Source of the DNA: Vicia villosa
Taxonomy: Eukaryota; Streptophyta; Magnoliopsida; Fabales; Fabaceae
Reading direction: 5' to 3'
Length of the DNA stretch: 64,000 nt
NCBI RefSeq assembly: GCF_029867415.1
Contig: NC_081183.1
Coordinates: 189,798,061 to 189,862,060, forward strand
Position numbers and translations under genes: made by a program. Shown here in pieces: positions 58,869 through 64,000 of the stretch (position 1 is the first letter of the stretch; every line of letters begins with the position of its first letter). The notes under the pieces were generated by a model. The model did not search any database. It was not told the origin of the DNA and saw only the letters and a program-made list of their open reading frames with translations.

Positions 58869-59943
58869 CTAGATGACACAACGACGGTCAACAGAATAAT
58901 TAGGTACCCAAGCAGCAGCCTTATTGCCAATGAAGTGGCAAACAGGAAAAGTTCCAGGATCAACTTTGAGAGCTTCATAAAGCAACTCAGGATTCATACC
59001 TCTTGTATCATGATGACAAACAGTTAAAGCCTTCGCTTTGGTTCCATCGGGTGCTACCAATGAGACCACGTAAGCCGTTGTTGCACGCACTTGGTGACAA
59101 TTGAATACAACTTTTTCGAAATTCAATCTATGACACATCACTGCATTGTCACCAACTTTTTTGACTTCCTCCACCACATATTGGTCGTAATTAACATCAA
59201 AGGTACTTGAAATGGCCTTAATCTTTGTTGTTCCAAAATGTGAAATGACATAATCAATCATAGAATCTAGAGATGATACACAATGTTTGTGTTCTCCTTT
59301 AGCAGTAGGGCTCTTACAAAAGTCATCAAGACTTTGTTTATTTTTATTTTCCAGCCATAAGGAATCAGTGATACCTTGTATTGGCTCAGTGAATGGCCCC
59401 ACCATCTTTGCAACTGAGTGAGTGTTACCCAATATGATTTTGTTTCCAGGATAGAGGTCATGTTGAAAAAAAAGTGTCGAGTATTGGTTTAATTCTTCGG
59501 CTCTAATAGGTAGGTTATTAGTTTTTCCATCTGCCATATGAAACATTTTAATTAGTTCAAAAACCATGATAAATAGTCTTATTACGAGGCAACATTGCAT
59601 TATAAGTTTAATTAAAAGGGTAATAATTCATATTACTAACTAGGAATCAAAAGATCTGAAAAAGTATTGGGTAGAGGAGTGTTTGGCCAAACATATTTCC
59701 AATAATCTTCTCCAAATGGTATCGCACCAATTTCCACAAAAGCCAACTGTAAAAAAAATTCACATTTTGTATATTAGTGTTGAAAAATTTCTCCCACATT
59801 CTTTCTTATAAAGAAGGTCCTGAAGATTTCAAACAAAAACCAAATATACATTTGAAATATTAGTGTCAAGAAGATTTCAAACAAAAACCAAATAGATAAC
59901 TTACACAAAACAGTGCCAGAACCGTGATGCGTGCAAACTCCAT
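58869..59943 (-). CDS. USP-like: USP-like BURP-domain protein, three exons
   Basis: Minus-strand exons are 59943-59905, 59746-59641 and 59530-58869 (807 nt, 268 residues), with GT...AG introns of phases 0 and 1. The start MEFARITVLALFC, continued LAFVEIGA, is a signal peptide. EDYWKYVWPNTPLPNTFSDLLIP follows (read as EDYWKYVWPNTPLP and NTFSDLLIP), then KTNNLPIRAEELNQYSTLFF. The C-terminal BURP domain keeps all four Cys-His pairs, spaced 10, 25 and 24 residues (CHRLNF, CHQVRA, CHHDTRG, CHFIGNK), and ends AAWVPNYSVDRRCVI. Length, exon plan and sequence match the 'unknown seed protein' of Vicia faba and pea. BURP proteins are secreted or vacuolar; the role of USP in seeds is not known. An internal Met at 59600 lies in intron 2 and is not the start. 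No damage is seen. Confidence 0.95.
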
Positions 59944-60013
59944 TAAGCTGGTTATAAAGAAGTGATAACTGTGAAGTGTTTAGTGGGTGTGTATGAAACT
60001 GATACAAGTTCCT

Positions 60014-60024
60014 CATTATTTATA
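60014..60024 (-). promoter_or_regulatory. TATA box of the USP-like gene
   Basis: TATAAATAATG on the minus strand, about 70 bp before the ATG. A second TATAAA-like word (CATTTATAGG) lies about 30 bp further upstream. Confidence 0.65.
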
Positions 60025-60054
60025 GGTAAATACATACCTATAAATGCATGCAAA

Positions 60055-60062
60055 ACTTGTCG
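60055..60062 (-). promoter_or_regulatory. RY element (TGCATGCA)
   Basis: A palindromic RY/legumin-box core about 30 bp upstream of the TATA box. RY motifs bind B3 factors of the ABI3/FUS3/LEC2 class and direct seed expression. A CATGCATG motif is a known feature of USP and legumin promoters. Confidence 0.7.
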
Positions 60063-60271
60063 TATTGATCTTATTGATTCCTCCAAGTGGTAACAAAGTT
60101 TATGCACATGGCATCCATGCAAAACAATTGCATTGTCTCCTCCAAATTTAATTATTGTCTCGAAAAGATACGAAAGATAACTTGTTTTCATGCACATCAC
60201 CTTATTCCATGCAAAGTCTGTGTAGTTTCTGTTTCTGTCTAAACTTACAAACTTTTTGTACAAATGGCGTC

Positions 60272-60279
60272 CATGCATG
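60272..60279 (-). promoter_or_regulatory. Second RY element (CATGCATG)
   Basis: A perfect RY core about 330 bp upstream of the USP-like ATG. Partial RY words (CCATGCA, TCATGCA) lie between it and the TATA box near 60114 and 60190. Confidence 0.65.
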
Positions 60280-60299
60280 AAGTTGCCATTAATTAGTAT

Positions 60300-61439
60300 G
60301 TACAGTATCCAAAGTTTATGGTATCATTCATAGTGGTATGTAGTATCCAAAGTTTATACTTAGTATCCAAAGTTTTTGAAAAATTCCTACAAAGAATATA
60401 TTTTTAAGGGTTAAATATTTTGATATTTTTATAAATATAGCAAATTTTAATTTTAATTTTTTTAAATTTTTTCTTCAAACAATGATATTCTCAAATTTTT
60501 AATCTTATTTTTTACTACTTTTTAATAATGGTATGGGTTTTTTTACAACTATCAACTATAGTTACTACGTTGGTTGGTAGTAGTAGAAATTTTAATCAAC
60601 TATATATTTTGTTTAATATACTTTTCGTATCAATAAAATATTAAATTTTGTTTTTGTCCTATAAAAGAAAATGTTTTGGTCTCTACAAAATTATTATGCG
60701 CGTAGTTTTAGTTACTATTATTAAATCAATGTGTATTTTTTAATGATTATTTTGTCTACATGTTTAACGTTTTAAGAAATTCTTTAAAAAATACTCAAAA
60801 TTTAATTTCGACGTCGAAATTTTCATTACTTTTATCATTATCTTTTGAAATTTAAAAAATTATATTTAATTTTTCTCATTTTAAAAAATTTTAAAATCTG
60901 ATAAATAAATATTTTACGGTATGTATGAAAAAATAAAAATATAAAATTAATGGATAATTAAACCGTTTTCAAATTTTTTTGAAAATAGCATAGACTAAAC
61001 TTGAATGCATAAAAATTTTATAGGGGCTAAAATATGTCATTTTTTAATAGGGAGTAAAAATAAATTTTGAAATATTTATAAAGTTAAAAAAAATTTAACC
61101 CAGTAAAAAAACATACTATCAAATGCCCTAAATTATCATTAGTGTTAATAATATTTACACTACATTAAAACAATTGGATAATTATCTAAGGAATTAATTA
61201 TTTTCTTTCTAAATTAACTATAACTTGACAAGTGACAAAATTACTTTTCAAATTTCAAATTCCTCTCACCTTTTTTTCTTATACTTTTAAACTTTCATTT
61301 TAACTAGCAAAATATCCGTGCGTCCACACTAGTAAATTTATTTTATACGATATAAATATTATTTAGATATACATGTAAATTTAAAATAAAAATTTTAATT
61401 ATAAAATAAATAATAATAATGTAAACTCAATTGTGTTAA
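60300..61439. other. AT-rich DNA upstream of the USP-like gene
   Basis: A short direct repeat GTATCCAAAGTTTAT occurs three times near 60303-60375. Otherwise nothing is seen until AACTAGCAAAATATCCGTGCG at 61303, which resembles the CTAGTAACAAACCCGTGCG motif at 38211. Confidence 0.5.
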
Positions 61440-61836
61440 ATAATCATACAAATAAAATGGCCCCACGAAATGGAGAAACGAAAAAAAATAAATATTTTGA
61501 CATTTGAAAATAAGAATTTTGTGTATCAAATAAAGTTAATTATTAATTAAAATAAAATAAGTATTTTACTGATAGTGGCCCGTGAGAGAATGAGAAATTT
61601 TGACATTTCAAATAAAGACAATTTTTATTCAAAATAAAATATGTATTTTATTAACAGTGTCTCCTAAAAAAGAGAAATTTTGACATATGAAAATAATAAT
61701 TTTGTACCTCAAATAAAGGTAATTATTAATTAAAATAAAATAGCTATTTTACTGATAGTGACCGGTAAGATTTTTTTTTCTTGACATTTAAGAATAAGAA
61801 TTTTGTGTTTCAAATAAAAATAATTGTCAATTAAAA
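61440..61836. repeat. 103-bp tandem repeat array, locus 2 (left part)
   Basis: TGACATTT-type anchors lie at 61498, 61601, 61681 and 61792; the first interval is 103 bp, and the others are altered by indels. Same family and orientation as 36840-37510. Confidence 0.88.
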
Positions 61837-63726
61837 ATAATTGTCTTCAACAGTACAATTGTTACTTTGATTCCCAAACATGAGCAAGAAAATTAGGTGA
61901 AGGATTTTAGGCTTATTGCTGGTTGTACTATATTCTACAAAATCATCTCCAAAATCCTGACTAACAGACTAGGTAATGTGCTGCCAGAGATCATCCATCA
62001 GAGCCAAGCTGCTCTCTTGAAAGGGCAAGTGATCCAGAACCACATTCTGTTAGCTTTTGAATTGATGCGAGGCTATAATAGAAAAGGAGGAACCCCAAGA
62101 TGTATGCTGCAGATAGATCTTCAGAAAGCATATGACATGGAATAATGGTCATCTTTAGAGACTGTTCTGAATGAGATTGGCTTACCTAGGAAATTCATTA
62201 AATGCATCATGTTGGGAACCTCTACTGTCAGCTACAGATTTAATGTGAAGGGTGAATACTGAGATTGTGGAAGCTAGAAGAGGCATTAGGAAAGGAGATC
62301 CAATCTCCCCTCTGCTCTTTGTGAAAAGCTGAATATAACTCATCTTACTTTTGCAGATGATGTCCTCTTATTTAGTAGAGGGGATACCCAATCCATTGAG
62401 ATGCTCCTTGCAGCTTTCAAAAAATTTCTCTGATTCTACGGGGCTCATTGTTAATCCTAAGAAGTGCAAGGCTTTCTATGGAGGTATGGATCCTGACACA
62501 AAGCTGAAGGTGTTGCAGATTATTGGCTATGTTAAGGGCCAACTACCTATCAGGTATTTAGGCCTTCCTTTGGCCAGCAAAAAGCTGAGTGTGAGTCATT
62601 ATTTGCCCTTGATTGATAGGATTATGAGTAGGATCAGGCACTGGTCAGCTAATCTTCTTAGCATAGCTGGCGGAATTCAACTGGTTAAGAGTATTGTTGT
62701 AGCCACTGCTCAATACTGGATGTCTAGTCTTTCCCAACCCGATAGTGTCATCAAGAAGCTGGATACTCTATGCAGGTCATTCATCTGGTCAGGAAAATCC
62801 ACTCCTAGCAAAAAAAAGTCATGTGGCTTGGAAGAAAGTTTGTAGACTTATTAAGCAAGGGGGCTTGAATATTTTGAATATGAAAGTCTGGAACAATGTT
62901 GCTCTATTAAAGTGCCTTTGGAATATTTGCATGGAAGTAGACAACTTGTGGGTCAAATGGATTCACACATACTACTTAAAAGATTGTGATGTTATGACTG
63001 AGATACACACCAATAACTGCACCTGGATCCTTAAGTACATCATGGCTAGAAAAGTTGATATAAGGAGAATCTCGCATATATGGAACATCATGAGTACTCA
63101 AATAAAATTTAGTATGATGCAGGTGTATGTAGCTCTAATCGAGGACAATAATAGGGTCGACTGGTACCATTTGATGACTCACAATTTTACTAGACCGAGA
63201 GCCAAAGTGATTATGTGGCTAGTATGTCAAGATAGACTGCCAACCAAGACTCGTTTGAAGCACTTTGGGCTGCTGCAACACACCAATTGTGAGCTCTGCA
63301 ATGAGGAAGAAGAAGATCTCGAGCACTTGATGTTCAATTGCAAAGAAACAACCAGTATATGGCATACAATTCTGAGCTGGGTGGAAATAAAGGAGAATAT
63401 AAGAATTGATTTAATTGGATCAAGAGGAAAACTAAGGGGAAAGGCTGGAAAATGGGACTGCTTAAAGCTACAATAGCTGAAGTGTTCTATGATATATGTA
63501 TGTGTAGGAATAATAAGATTTTTGGAACTGTGGGGGCATATAGAGATCCACGAGTTATTACTAGGAATATCATTGATTCTATAGTCTATAGAGGGTGGAT
63601 GAAACCCAAATACAGAAACCATATAGTTAAAATACTCATGTAAATAGGGTTCAATTTATGTGGTAAATTAGCTTATGCCTGTAATTGTTCTTTGGAATAA
63701 ATAAAATCTTTTATTTCAAAAAAAAA
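61837..63726 (+). mobile_element. L1-type LINE, 5'-truncated, inside the 103-bp array
   Basis: It begins in ORF2 with VTLIPK and runs to a poly(A) tail at 63718-63726. AATTGTCAATTAAAA on the left (61822-61836) and AATTGTTAATTAAAA on the right fit a target duplication, but the host array also repeats this word. It belongs to the same general L1 group as the element at 44340-48921. Confidence 0.88.
61853..63643 (+). pseudogene. LINE ORF2 fragment (reverse transcriptase, zf-RVT)
   Basis: In order: VKDFRLIAGCTIFYKIISKI, MLQIDLQKAYDM (then a stop), GIRKGDPISPLLFV, a lost block of about 40 codons, LTFADDVLLFSRG with an intact FADD, STGLIVNPKKCKAFYGG and SHYLPLIDRIMSRIRHWS. After a frameshift near 62815 comes zf-RVT (PRAKVIMWLVCQDRLPTKTRL, EEDLEHLMFNC). 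A further shift near 63465 precedes the last 60 codons. It is not functional. Confidence 0.88.
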
Positions 63727-63860
63727 TTGTTAATTAAAAGAAAATAAGCATTTTGTTAATAGTGATATGTGAAAAAAATTTGACATTTGAAAATAAAAAT
63801 TTTGCATTTAAATTTTTTTTAATTAAAATATAATAGATATTCTTTTAATAGTGATCAATT
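63727..63860. repeat. 103-bp tandem repeat array, locus 2 (right part)
   Basis: After the LINE tail the array resumes (TTGTTAATTAAAAG, GATAGTGAT-like AATAGTGATATGTG, TGACATTTGAAAATAA at about 63781). Confidence 0.85.
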
Positions 63861-64000
63861 AGACGGAAAGTTAATTGTATTTAATGTGTATGACTATTAA
63901 GCATTATCTAATTTCATAAAATAAATTCTTAATTTCATTAAAATTTAAAAATAAATAAATTAATATTTTTTAATAATAATAAATTAATTAAATTTATCGT
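63861..64000. other. AT-rich end of the window
   Basis: Nothing recognised. Confidence 0.5.

Noticed and set aside
59539..59600. Met at 59600 as the start of the BURP gene
   Set aside because: It lies in intron 2; the true start is the signal-peptide exon at 59943.
59952..60278. 108-codon frame overlapping the USP promoter
   Set aside because: It covers the TATA and RY elements of an intact gene on the same strand and has no family.

Overview
This is plant nuclear DNA, most probably from a legume of the Fabeae/Trifolieae group (pea, vetch, clover, medick). Three things point there: spliceosomal introns, a BURP-domain gene that reads as the legume 'unknown seed protein' (USP), and a dense mix of Copia, Ty3/gypsy, L1-type LINE and hAT elements with very long (TA)n tracts. 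The species cannot be fixed from the sequence alone. Most of the window is transposable-element sequence, much of it nested. Gene-like islands sit at about 17.5-19.3 kb, 27.4-27.8 kb, 54.5-56.3 kb and 58.9-60.3 kb.

Four host genes can be read. (1) An intronless U-box/ARM E3 ligase of the PUB30/PUB31 type (18016-19311, +). (2) A phytosulfokine precursor gene on the minus strand (27367-27679), whose second exon ends with the YIYTQ hormone; its exon-1 splice site is unclear. (3) A six-exon gene for cytosolic ribosomal protein S11/uS17 (54716-56319, +). (4) A three-exon USP-like BURP gene on the minus strand (58869-59943), with a TATA box and RY seed elements upstream. There are also an ARF-type GTPase fragment cut in two by a retroelement (3779-3948 and 12313-12330), a FAR1/FHY3-related pseudogene (35080-36417, -) and a deleted tRNA-Asp (32311-32373, -).

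Layout. 1-3.8 kb: intergenic DNA with a 1.34-kb hAT element (8-bp duplication) that itself holds a Mutator-type MITE (9-bp duplication). 3.9-12.3 kb: a Copia element with 188-bp LTRs and a TTGAC target duplication. It carries broken gag-pol, an inserted 3.2-kb hAT transposon with a nearly complete transposase, and an unrelated internal 454-bp LTR, so it is a chimera. 12.6-15.6 kb: a 5'-truncated LINE and a Sire-type Copia remnant. 16.1-17.4 kb: two Stowaway-like MITEs. 19.9-26.7 kb: a decayed Copia element with an internal tandem duplication, a hAT MITE and a 2.1-kb solo LTR. 27.9-29.3 kb: the 5' part of another Copia element, close upstream of the phytosulfokine promoter. 29.7-36.4 kb: a duplicated unknown block, a 70-bp repeat array, a CACTA-type transposase remnant, a Mutator MITE and the FAR1 pseudogene.

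36.8-44.2 kb: a 103-bp tandem array, then a Tourist-like MITE split by a 4.5-kb hAT element and by a second 552-bp hAT element, then two more MITEs. 44.3-48.9 kb: a near full-length L1-type LINE with a perfect 15-bp target duplication. 50.5-54.5 kb: a three-copy 0.4-kb tandem repeat, a gypsy gag remnant and long microsatellites that end about 250 bp before the S11 gene. 60.3-64 kb: AT-rich DNA with a second 103-bp array split by a LINE.

The host genes show no operon-like cooperation; they are independent plant genes in a repeat-rich setting. Exon limits, repeat boundaries and family names come from reading the sequence alone.
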